From contig NC_068347.1 of assembly GCF_014633365.1 (NCBI RefSeq), forward strand, positions 23,086,433 to 23,150,432: DNA of 64,000 nt. The letters are read 5' to 3'. Under the pieces are notes generated by a model that did not search any database, was not told where the DNA came from, and saw only the letters and a list, made by a program, of their open reading frames with translations. The stretch is from Diospyros lotus (lineage: Eukaryota > Streptophyta > Magnoliopsida > Ericales > Ebenaceae). The position numbers were made by a program, and so were the translations under genes. Of the stretch, positions 1 through 9,900 are shown in pieces; within the stretch, counting starts at the first letter, position 1; each line of letters opens with the position of its first letter.

Positions 1-110
1 TGTTGACATATAAGAGTGAGGCCCAGGCCAAGACTCGCGCCCCGTCTGAGTTTACCCAGATCGAACAAACATTATATTATTCAATACAAATAGTATAATA
101 ATTTATATTT
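1..110. repeat. Partial dispersed repeat at window edge
   Basis: The first bases (TGTTGACATATAAGAG followed by a GAGGCCC-type stretch and then TCGAACAAAC and TTATATT) resemble 52887-52985, where CATATAAGAG, AGCCC, TCGAACAAAC and TTATATT occur in the same order. Plant LTRs often start with a TGTTG-ATATAAG string, so this may be the edge of an LTR cut by the window. The match is partial and only two copies are visible here. Confidence 0.35.
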
Positions 111-431
111 TATGATAATTTATATATGTTGTGAGATTTTCGGAAGAAATTTAAAAAGTAGGTGATTTAAAACAAATTTTTCTTAAAATAACATATAATT
201 CTTTATTATATTCTACGCACAATTCCAGTCCAAATATTTTATAATAAATTGTTAAAAAAAGAAAAAAAAGGTAAAAGACCGGATGCGTTGAACGTACGCG
301 TGAAAATACAGCATCCAGAACAACCTAGCCATCCACAGCCCATCACAAATCTGGACCGTCCATTCCCCGACGCTCCATCTCCACCCCTCCTTCCCCCCGA
401 ACCGACTCATCCATATTTCATCTCGTGTTAC

Positions 432-439
432 TATATATA
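432..439 (+). promoter_or_regulatory. TATA box of the eIF1 gene
   Basis: TATATATA lies about 25-35 bases upstream of a pyrimidine-rich stretch (450-490) that would suit the transcription start. It is about 90 bases before the first 5' leader donor site. This placement is what a plant core promoter would show. The start site itself is inferred. Confidence 0.5.
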
Positions 440-526
440 CCCAACACCCTTTCTCAGAACCTCTTCAGTCCATTCAATCGTTCTTCCTTCGTTTCCAGAT
501 CCGGAGATAAGTTCGATTTCTTTAAG

Positions 527-1430
527 GTAATTTCCCTTCGTGGTCTAGATCTGATCTGGCTGTTATGTGTTTTGTGATTCTTCATCTTTCGTTTTGGCTC
601 GTATTGTGTTGTTTTTGTTGTCTTGATGGCCTTTGTACTGTTTTGATTCGAATTTATGCTTTTCTTTTCTTCGATTTTGGACTCGGGGTTAGGGATCATA
701 GGCGAATGATTTCTGGGGATGATTGATCGGTTGAATTGATCTTATGATTCGATGAACTATTTGTTTGTAGTTTGTCGATCTTTCTTTGTTTGATCTGAGG
801 GATCAATTTCTGCGGTGCTGTAGTTTTGGATCTTTCTTTGAAGCTTTATTTGATCTGATCATCGGTTGTACTTACAACTGATATTTATTTGTTCCTAAAG
901 CTAATCTAGGACCCATTGGTCCTTGTTTTCTCTGGCATCTGCTAATCTGAATCCTTTGCCATCTGGGTTTCATTTATCTGAGTGTCTTTGTCATCAAAAA
1001 CCTTTGTATGTGCTTCGAGATTATATGTGACATGCTTTTGGATTTGATGTATGGAATAAGGAAAGAAAGAAATAAAGATTTGGATCTTGGTTGGGTGTCT
1101 TCGAGGACTTTTGAGTCTTGATGGGAAAGGAAGGATTAGGAGAAAGACACGAGAAGAAAATAAAGATTATTTTTCCTGATTTTTTGTTGGTTGAGAGGGC
1201 CTGGCCTGGAGAGATCTAACCAAGTTGAACCTTAATTGTCTTGAACACAATTCTGAAAAACAATTGATATAAAGATGATGTGCAGATACAACTCAAAATA
1301 CAAAAAATTTGTTATGTTAATGCGATGGTATGGTTTCTTAGATTGATATGATTGTGCTTTCTCATACTGATGTTTATGGAATTTTGAAATGTCCAGCTCA
1401 CGAGCAAGCGTAACAACAGCTACTTTCCAG
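527..1430 (+). other. Intron in the 5' leader of eIF1
   Basis: A donor, AAG followed by GTAATT at 527, and an acceptor, TTTCCAG ending at 1430 (alternatively GTCCAG ending at 1396), bracket a T-rich stretch without an open frame, directly before the eIF1 start codon at 1440. Long leader introns are common in plant housekeeping genes and often raise expression. The choice between the two acceptors cannot be made without transcript data. Confidence 0.5.
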
Positions 1431-1439
1431 ACCAAGTAC

Positions 1440-1901
1440 ATGGTTGATCTCGACCTCCAGACCCCTACTGCTTTTGGTAAGTATCTGCTAACTTTATATG
1501 TTGATAAATGTCAATTGGGCTTGGCAAACTGGGTGTTGAGTTCTTGATCTGATGATACCTTTTCCCCTGATACGAATTGAAATTCTGTCGATGCAGACCC
1601 ATTTGCTGAGGCGAAAGACGACCCTGCTGGAGCTGGATCAAAAGATTACGTTCATATTCGCGTCCAGCAGAGGAATGGGAGGAAATGCCTGACAACTGTG
1701 CAAGGGCTGAAGAAAGAATTCAGCTACGATAGGATCCTGAAAGATCTGAAGAAAGAGTTCTGCTGTAATGGGACTGTTGTCCAAGACAAGGAGGTTGGCA
1801 AGGTAATTCAACTACAGGGGGATCAGCGGAAGAATGTGTCAAATTTCCTTGTTCAGGCTGGTATTGTGAAGAAGGATCAGATAAAGATACATGGTTTTTA
1901 G
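1440..1901 (+). CDS. SUI1: Translation initiation factor eIF1 (SUI1 family)
   Basis: Two coding exons, 1440-1476 and 1597-1901, join to 114 codons including stop, giving 113 residues, the usual plant eIF1 length. The first exon reads MVDLDLQTPTAF and splits the next codon at a GTAAGT donor; the second continues DPFAEAKDD. The SUI1 fold signature is clear: VHIRVQQRNGRKCLTTVQG (about residues 31-49), then KKEFCCNGTVV and the C-terminal GDQRKNVSNFLVQAGIVKK. In this family eIF1 binds the 40S subunit near the P site, keeps the scanning complex open and enforces AUG selection in the cytosol. The start codon matches the position of the family's initiator methionine. A leader intron precedes it and an AATAAA lies at 2160-2165. 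No damage is visible, so this looks like a working gene. Spliced structure is inferred from consensus sites and frame continuity. Confidence 0.95.
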
Positions 1902-2159
1902 AGAATTGAGGGGGGCTTGATGCGTTTGTGTGAAGATCCATTCTGAAATAAGGTGTAAGGGTGGGTGGTGGTTGATTGGTGTGTGATGTGATGCAGAGAC
2001 GCCTATCACTTACTACTAGTAATAGTTTCAATTGTGTGTTAAGATTGAAAGAGAAAGAAATTGTGTTGTGTGTGGGAATTGTTTTGCTTTTCAAGGACTT
2101 GTTCCATCTATTATGATATGGAGATATCTATATTGCTATGTAGTGATTTACACGTTGAT

Positions 2160-2165
2160 AATAAA
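2160..2165 (+). terminator. Poly(A) signal of eIF1
   Basis: AATAAA about 260 bases after the eIF1 stop codon, in a T-rich 3' region. It is a plausible near-upstream element for polyadenylation; plant signals are loose, so the exact cleavage site is not determined. Confidence 0.45.
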
Positions 2166-2199
2166 TTGATTGCTGTCTTCTTTTTAAAGCTTTTGGATC

Positions 2200-3010
2200 T
2201 CTCTCTCTCTGCACTCTCCACTTGATCTTTATCTGGTAGCTGTGGACGTCCATTCATGCATTCATGCTTGTCTACAAATGGATTGTGGCATATGTTGAAG
2301 CAACTATGACACTCGTGGGGTCCTACATAACTGTTCTGGTGGTTTGTGTAAAATGATTTTTTTTCTTTTTTGGTTTTTGAATTTGTTCACCTAGTATTTT
2401 GTTATGTATTTATGATACAAATGATATTTTTTCCGGGTATTGAGCAGTAATGATGGTTCCAAGGCAGTGCCATCTTAAAAAAGGATTGGGGTCAAATGGG
2501 GGGGTGGGTTGAAAGCAATGAATCTACATGGAAAGGCTTACTCCAAATATTACCCAAAAAGAACAAACCACAGCCACTTCAAAAATATCATATAAGAATC
2601 GTTTCTTCTACATTTTACTACATTTTCATGTGGGGATTAAAATTTAAATTACTTTTATTTTTGTAGAAAAGTCTTAAGCGTTTGGTTATATATAATAGGT
2701 ATAAGCAATCTTTTGAGTGAAGTATATCAAAATCATATATATGGAAGTGCCTATTTTTTGTTTTCTAACTTTTTATACTATTGTTATATTAAATGTTCTA
2801 TAAGATTGTCAAAGGAGCTTATAAAGTGTTTAGATAATCAATAATATAAGTATACATCTAATAAAACATTTTTAATTTAATAAAATGCCATTTTTTTTAA
2901 TCTTAAAGATTTCTATTAACTAATAATAAATAAATATACGGTGTTTTGAAATATTTAGTAAATTAATTAATATACATTATTTTAAAATAAGTATTCATTG
3001 CATTTTATTC
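2200..3010. other. AT-rich intergenic stretch, no gene seen
   Basis: Between the eIF1 3' end and the left end of the Mutator-like element. It contains a short CT run at about 2199-2208 and long A/T tracts. No reading frame with recognisable protein content was seen on either strand. Confidence 0.6.
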
Positions 3011-3018
3011 GAATTACG

Positions 3019-3865
3019 GGAAATTTGCAAAAATAGGACTACCGGTAAAGAACTTTGTAAAAATAGGACTTCTAAAAATTCTTTACAAAATTAGGAATTT
3101 TGAGAGTTAAATGGACTAAAATGCCCCCACTTTAAATTGCCCTTAGGATCCTTTCGTCTTCTTCCTCTCGCCCGCCGACTAGAACATCTCTCTCGCTTAT
3201 CCTCTTCATCATCTCTCTCACTCGTTATCTATTCTAAGCATCTAGGGTTGCTGTTTCTTCGTCAGTCATTGCCTTTAAAGCCATTGCAAGTAATTTCAAA
3301 GTCTTTGACCCACTTCGATGCGATTTTTTTAATGATTACGTAATGGATATGCAAATGAACCTCGCCCTGGTTCTGCATTCTAAAGCTCGATTGAGTGAAA
3401 TCTCTGCATTTCACAAGTTTGAACATCTATCGGTTAATGTACCGGTTAGATATATATATATATGTGTGTCAATCAATATAGGTTCAAACCAGAACCATAC
3501 CCAAAAATGTTTTATATCGGTTTGGTTTATATATCAGTACCCAAAAATGCTTTTATGTACCAACATCATATATCGATATAATTGTATCGGTTTTAATTTA
3601 ATGTAAACCGATACATAGTAACCGATATACATCCTTTAACAACTACTATATTGGTATAACTGTATCGGTTGTAATTCAGTTAGATATCGATATATTTCAA
3701 CCAATATAGGTTCTGTTTCGGTTCAAAACAGAAGCATCCCCACAATATTTTATTTCATATATTAGTTGTGAAATGATATAAAAGGATATGTGTGTATCGA
3801 CATCATATAACAAATGATATATCGGTATATCATATCGGTTTTACTTTTACGTAAACCGATATATA
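3019..3865 (+). repeat. Left terminal inverted repeat of the MULE
   Basis: Roughly 845 bases that pair with 5515-6360. The outer part holds GC-richer, promoter-like sequence (TCTTCTTCC, CTCTCTC); the inner part is a degenerate array of ATATCGGT-type motifs. The inner boundary is approximate because it was judged by eye. Confidence 0.75.
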
Positions 3866-4590
3866 TTAACCGACATCGATTATCTATGTATATGTCAATC
3901 GAAGCATCCCCACAATATTATATATATTATATCATATATCGGTTGTGAAATGATAGACAATGATATGTGTGTACTGATGTTATAACAAACGATATATCAA
4001 CAGGTTTGCAGAATTGTCATTCTCTGTACTACTACTTGTAATATATCTGTAAATATACATTCTTGTAATAAACATTTAATTTTGACAATCATTTGATTCA
4101 ATTTATATTATAGTAATATGAATGGAGCATGTATCACTATTAGATGCACATGATTTACATATAAAAATTTAAACCAGAAAATAATATCGGTAGAGATATT
4201 GGTCATGTAACTGAATTGGGTAAACCGATAATAACCATTGCAAAGGATATCGGTCAGTAATATCGATTGATGACCGACTCAACATATCCTATGTCTGTTG
4301 CATTCGTTTTCATCGGTTTACATACTTCGGTGTAGTGATCGATACGAATGTGTATTTCTCTTTTGTACCTCTGGTCCTCGTAATAGGATTTTACATGAGA
4401 ACCAATTACTCTGCTCTTTGCTTGGCAATGATCAGGCCGCATTATTGAAGATGAACATGAATGAGTATTTACATATTTCCTAACTACCTAACCAAAATAA
4501 GTGCCAAGCATTGTTACCCCTCAACCGCTATCGACACTGATCGTGCTTACACTTTATGTACAATACTTTCGTAGTTGACTTTACCATCTT

Positions 4591-5307
4591 TTATTCATAA
4601 TTCTTTCTCAATGCTAACAAACTCATCATTTGATGTAATTTAGATTTTGACGCAAAAAATTGGTTTAACTCAACTTCTAACACTTCGGACGATATTCCCG
4701 AACTAACCCTTGATAATCTCGAAGATGGGAGAAAAGTAGGCTGCTCAGCGCCATCACCAACTTCTACATCGATATGGACCAATTTTTCAACATCAATCTC
4801 ATGGAAAACTTCTATTTCTTCAGACCCTGCTCTTGCATCATCATAATTAAAAATATCTTCAACACTATGTCCAGCATCATCACAATTGACTTCTTCAAAC
4901 CCATTCCCATCCACATGATCATCACAATTAACATTGTCGTGCAAACCAGCCATAATCATGTTTCTTGTGGTTTTGTTGTTCGACCATATTGGACTACCGC
5001 TGCCCAACCGTATCACCGATAAATTACTGCATTCTTGATTCTCTACAACCTCTTCATTTGGCTGTGTACTCGATTTTAATTTGTCCACAAAATCAACACA
5101 CAATGAGCTTCTGGATTCTATCCGAGAGCATTCCACTATAAAGCACTCAACATCCATATCACTTTGAATCTCCATTGGAGGTGCAAATATATCTAGTGTT
5201 CTAAACTTGTACTTCAGCACAACCGACTTCTTAGCATGACTAAAATTGAACCTTCTATATATGGAACTTATCAATTGATCGAATGTGCACGTATTACACA
5301 ACAACAT
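4591..5307 (-). CDS. Truncated MULE transposase N-terminal region
   Basis: A 238-codon ORF lying between the two terminal inverted repeats. Residues 1-75 (CNTCTFDQLISSIYRRF, then KYKFRTLDIFAPPMEIQSDMD) look like the PB1-type N-terminal domain found in many plant MuDR-class transposases. An acidic linker (residues about 80-185, rich in D/E and N) follows. The last 30 residues (LNQFFASKSKLHQMMSLLALRKNYE) match the opening of the MuDR DNA-binding domain, whose usual form is FxSKxELxxAVxxYALKxxFE. A stop codon falls right there, so the zinc-binding part, the DDE catalytic core and the SWIM finger are all missing. The protein cannot transpose on its own. It could still be expressed as a short PB1-acidic protein, but nothing in the sequence shows that. 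Family assignment is from memory of the domains, not a search. Confidence 0.65.
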   Translation of the reverse strand: MLLCNTCTFDQLISSIYRRFNFSHAKKSVVLKYKFRTLDIFAPPMEIQSDMDVECFIVECSRIESRSSLCVDFVDKLKSSTQPNEEVVENQECSNLSVIRLGSGSPIWSNNKTTRNMIMAGLHDNVNCDDHVDGNGFEEVNCDDAGHSVEDIFNYDDARAGSEEIEVFHEIDVEKLVHIDVEVGDGAEQPTFLPSSRLSRVSSGISSEVLEVELNQFFASKSKLHQMMSLLALRKNYE

Positions 5308-5514
5308 TTATCGGTCACGTACTTATATTCCATCTATCAACATTATATTCCCACAGACCTCTATACATCACAAGTACAAATATAGGTCTATGAGCTGTCA
5401 TTCCTGTAATTTAGAAAAAAAAAAAAACCAGTTGGATGTAAGTAAAAAAAATTATCGATTATATAATGTTATATCGGTTTCATAATATCGGTCGCGTAAG
5501 GATATGTCGATTCA

Positions 5515-6360
5515 TATATATCGATTTACATAAAAGTAAAATCGATATGATTTACGTAAACTGATATGATATACAGATATATCATTTGTTATATGATGTC
5601 GGTACACACATATCCTTTTATATCATTTCACAACCGATATATGATATAAAATATTGTGGGGATGCTTCTGTTTTGAACCTATATCGGTTGAAATACATCG
5701 ATATTTAACCGAATTACAACCGATATAGTTATACCGATATTGTAGTTGTTAAAGGATGTATATCGGTTACTATGTATCAATTTACATTAAATTAAAACCG
5801 ATACAATTATATTGATATATGATGCCAGTACATAAAGCATTTTTGGGTACCGATATATAAACCGAACCGATATAAAATATTTTTGGGTATGGTTCTGGTT
5901 TGAACCTATATCGATTGATATATATATATATATCCAACAGGTACATCAACCAATAGATGTTCAAACTTGTAAAATACATAACTTTCACTCAATCGAGCTT
6001 TAGAATGCAAAAGTAGAGCGAGGTTCATTTGCATACATATTACGTAATCATTAAAAAAATCGCATCGAAGTAGGTCAAAGACTCTAAAATTACCTGCAAT
6101 AGCTTTGAAGTCGACGACCGACGAAAAAGCAATAATCCTAAATGCTTAGAACAGAGGACGAGCGAGATAGATGTTCTGGTCGACAGGTGATTGAGGATGT
6201 GCGTGCGAGAGAAAGAAGACGAAGGGATCCTAAGGCCAATTTAAAGCGGGGGCATTTTAGTCCCTTTAACTTTCAAAAGTCCTAGTTTTATAAAAAAAAA
6301 TTAAGAGTCCTATTTTTGTAAAGTTCTTTGCCGGCAGTTCTATTTTTGCAAATTTTCCTA
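5515..6360 (-). repeat. Right terminal inverted repeat of the MULE
   Basis: Inverted partner of 3019-3865. It ends GCAAATTTTCC next to the flanking GAATTACG. It differs from the left arm by scattered substitutions and small indels, so the element is not very young. Confidence 0.75.
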
Positions 6361-6368
6361 GAATTACG

Positions 6369-6880
6369 TTTATGATTAAATATTACTTTTAATTATAAAT
6401 ATGAGTAAAACCATAAAATATATTTAAACCACAACAAAATCTATTTTGTTGTTTAAATGGATTAGGAGGATATAGATTATGTTTTCATCTATTAGTAAAT
6501 AAATTGAATAAATATAATATAGTATTAATAGGTGTAATGTGCTTAGTTTTAATTAAAATTTACTTTATTTTCTTACTTTCTAAATTTATTATTATATATA
6601 TATTTGAAGGACGATGACCATTATTTCTAAAACATAGATCAAGTTGTTGGGTTACAATAAGTTAAATCAATAGATTGTATGTTTGATAAAAATTTTTACG
6701 TATAATTTATCTCTTTTATAGAAATTAAGAACACGAACGACGGAGACCGCAAAAGAGGAGTAATTCTAATGACATCAATGACCATTTGTTTGGTTTCTTT
6801 CACTATTAACTCTTCCGGGTAATAGTTCCCCAAACAGACCCACCCACCCCCAGCGCAGAACAAAGACGAATTTTGGGGCT
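6369..6880. other. Intergenic stretch and probable RidA promoter
   Basis: AT-rich DNA to about 6700, then a mixed-composition stretch up to the RidA start codon at 6948. No convincing TATA box was found near the expected start site. A GAGAGAGTGAGTGAG purine run at 6888-6902 probably lies in the 5' leader. No other gene was seen. Confidence 0.45.
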
Positions 6881-6947
6881 GAAATAGAGAGAGTGAGTGA
6901 GCAGACTTGCAGCAAGACGCTGAGAAGTGACTGAGAGAAACTAAACA

Positions 6948-9900
6948 ATGGCGTTGACGGCGTGGTGCGCGGCTGCCAGATGCTTTCACAATCGGACGAT
7001 CGACGTCGCCTCTCTGCGCGCTCGGGTGCCGTTGGTCCTCGGAGTCGGGTTCGTATCGGTGGCCGGCTCGAACCTCTGGCGATCTTCGTCCTCTTCTTTC
7101 CGATCCAAGCCCTTCGCTTGCTTAGCCATTTCCACTGATGCTGGTGAGTTTCCTCTAACGCACGATTAACACTGCAGTCAGTCTACAAAAGTGCTCACCG
7201 TATCTTCTATAAATCGTACTGAGTTTCACTTGGAAGGGTATAGTACATTCGATTTAGTCGGTGAGTTAGTGTTTCGTTTTGGCGATTATGTTGCTAGAAT
7301 GTATGTGTGTGTATGAAATTGTCTTTACAATCTATAAACTACTGATATTTAGCTTCTTAATTGTGCTCTGTTTTGACTCGGATGTGTAGTAGTTGTACAA
7401 TCAACCATACAACATATGTCTTTTGTTTCTTACTTCAACTCCGTTTATTTATTAGTATTTTTTACAACTTTCTGATAGCTTTTGGTGTATTTTTGTTCGG
7501 GATCTGCATATTTTTATGTTCTTTTGCACTTTGAAAGAGCTGCCCTTTGGTGCTTGGAATTTCTGGGAGAAGTGAAATAGAGAGAGATCTGTTTTGAAAA
7601 TTATTGCTGTGATATGCTGGATTTTGAACTAGAATGACACTTGCTCTATGTTTGCACCTCTTTTTGAAGTGAAAATCGATTTGGAAGGGAAGAAAAAGTA
7701 AGGGAAATGAAAAGAAAATAGACAGAAAGAAGCTATTTTTCTATTCGGTTGGGAAGAAAAAAAAAAGTATTTATCCCCAAACTTGATTTTTATTTAATTC
7801 ACCGTAAATCAATAAATTTTTGTACTGTCATCTCTTTTTCTGGATTCATTCCGGATAACAAGTCCAAGAACCAATAATAGTGTTAAAAGTAGGCAAGTGT
7901 TTTGTTGTAACGTGAAAAGAATGACCCCTTGATCCTTCGTGAACATATATAGAGAAAAGAAGAGTACTTAGTCAAACACTTACAAACCGGTACCTATCAG
8001 AGGTGTGCATTCTGTTCTGCTGCGATTTTTTCCCCAATATTATGGATGAAATTCCTGCAGGTAAAGCTGATTTGAGTATGGGAGTAAGCTTTGCAAAGTC
8101 AAGACCCGGCCCAAGGCTGACCTTTTGTTCTGGGGTTTGACCATATCTTCATCATATGATGTGGTCACCAATCAAGACCCGGCCCAAGGCTGACCTGACC
8201 AAACCGGAACAGTAGCACTAGAACAGTATTTTAATACTTCATAAGTTGTAGGATTCTACTTGATTTAGGATTCTACTTCATGTTTGATTACGATTTATTT
8301 CTATTAGGAATCTATTATTTTAATGAAGCATCAAATGATGCCAAACGATTGGGGGGCCACTCGGCAATCGTGGGCTGCCCTTTGGGCGCCCACTGGAGGG
8401 CCACTTTGGCAGCCACCTTTGGCCCAAGCCCCTTTGCCTTTTGCCTTTTGTTGGATAGCCTGCTGCAGATCGTCCTTTGCACGAATTCATCCTACCCATT
8501 GCTGTGCCTTTATTCTCTTGCATCGCAGCCGTCCAGTTGCCTTATTTATCGCGCACCTTGAGATTGATGAAGGTATCGGGGGAAGACGAAAGAAAAGAGA
8601 GGGGTTGGCTGAGAGTCTTTCATTTTAGGGTTTTTACTCTCTCTCTGTAAATCCTTTGTACAGTCTTCGTCTTTGTTCATATGTGTTCTCTGGTTCGTTT
8701 AAGGTAAGCTCCTAACCTGTATTGAGTGGTTTTGAGCATTTTATTTAGAGAACCAGGGTTGTTCTGTTTTGATCTTGTGTATGAGTGTAATTGGATTATT
8801 CATATAGTGGAGCGAGCTCTTCTCACCGGAGCTCAAGTGGACGTAGCCCCTATTTGGGGTGAACCACTATAAACCTTGTGCCTCTTGTTTCGTTTTTGAT
8901 ATCTGCTGTGTTTGAGTTGTTTGTTTATACTCTCGACCATTTGAGTTGTTTCAGCAGTGTTTGATTTTGACTGTAAAAGGGACTTGCTATCTCTGTTTTA
9001 TTTGTAACAGATTCTAATTGAATTTTATTTAGAATTTATTTCTATTAGGATTCTAGTTGACTTTTACTTAGGTTTTATTTTTAGGATTCTAGTTAGATGA
9101 TTTTATTCTAATTGGATTTTAGTTACAAATATTAGATAGATTTGGATTAGCCAAACACTATAAATATGTCTAGAACCTAGAGTTGTAATCAAGTTTTCTT
9201 AATACAAATTTCAGCAATCTATTTGGGTTTTCTTAACAAAACAGTCTTATTTTTGCGTCTTCTTGAAAGCCAAGCTTCGGCCATTGAAGTTTGTTCTTTC
9301 AAGGGTTTATTTTGGTGTGTTTTTTTCACAAACACGCTACACGCTGCGTCATCATAGCATTTGGCTTTTTGGCATCTAATTGCTTAATTTGGTCTATTGA
9401 TCATTCATTTCATGGATATCACTTTGATGCTTTGTTCTCATTGCAGGTTTAAAGGAGGCTGTGAAAACTGACAAGGCTCCAGCAGCACTGGGACCTTATT
9501 CTCAAGCTATTAAAGCCAATAACCTTCTTTTTGTATCTGGCGTTCTTGGTCTCATTCCAGAGGTTTATGATATTTCAATGTCATAATTTGATTATATTTC
9601 TTTATTATTTTGAATAAATGTGTGGTTAACAGGTATACAAATATATACTAGCTCTTTAAATGCCTGGTGTCTCTTTGTTGTGCTAATAAGTATTTTGGCA
9701 TTTCAACAGACAGGAAAGTTTATCTCAGACAGTGTGGAGGACCAAACAGAGCAGGTAAATTAGTACTGATGCATAAACCTGTGGTAATTCTATACTGGCA
9801 TACTATTTTTGTCTCTATTTTCGCTTGCTTTGTAAAATGCATGTAGAAGTTTCTATATAGTTACCTGCGAAAAGGATTTAGAAGCTAAGCTTCATTTATT

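Larger units (their letters stand above)
3019..6360 (-). mobile_element. Long-TIR Mutator-like element (MULE), non-autonomous
   Basis: The two ends are inverted copies of each other. The left arm (about 3019-3865) starts GGAAATTTGCAAAAATAGG, and the right arm (about 5515-6360) ends with its complement. Landmarks in the arms match in reverse order: the GGATCC near 3147 and 6225, the GATGCGATTTTTTTAATGATTACG block near 3317 and 6050, and the GAAGCATCCCCACAATATT block near 3735 and 5660. The flanks carry GAATTACG at 3011-3018 and 6361-6368, fitting the 8-11 bp (typically 9 bp) target duplication of Mutator-like elements. The arms and interior are studded with ATATCGGT/ACCGATAT motifs. The left arm holds an extra partial duplication near 3900-4000. 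The single internal ORF (4591-5307, minus) is a truncated transposase start, so the copy is not autonomous. Confidence 0.8.

Noticed and set aside
3137..3606. Short open frames in the left arm of the Mutator-like element
   Set aside because: They are within the inverted repeat, and the mirrored frame in the right arm is different; no protein resemblance.
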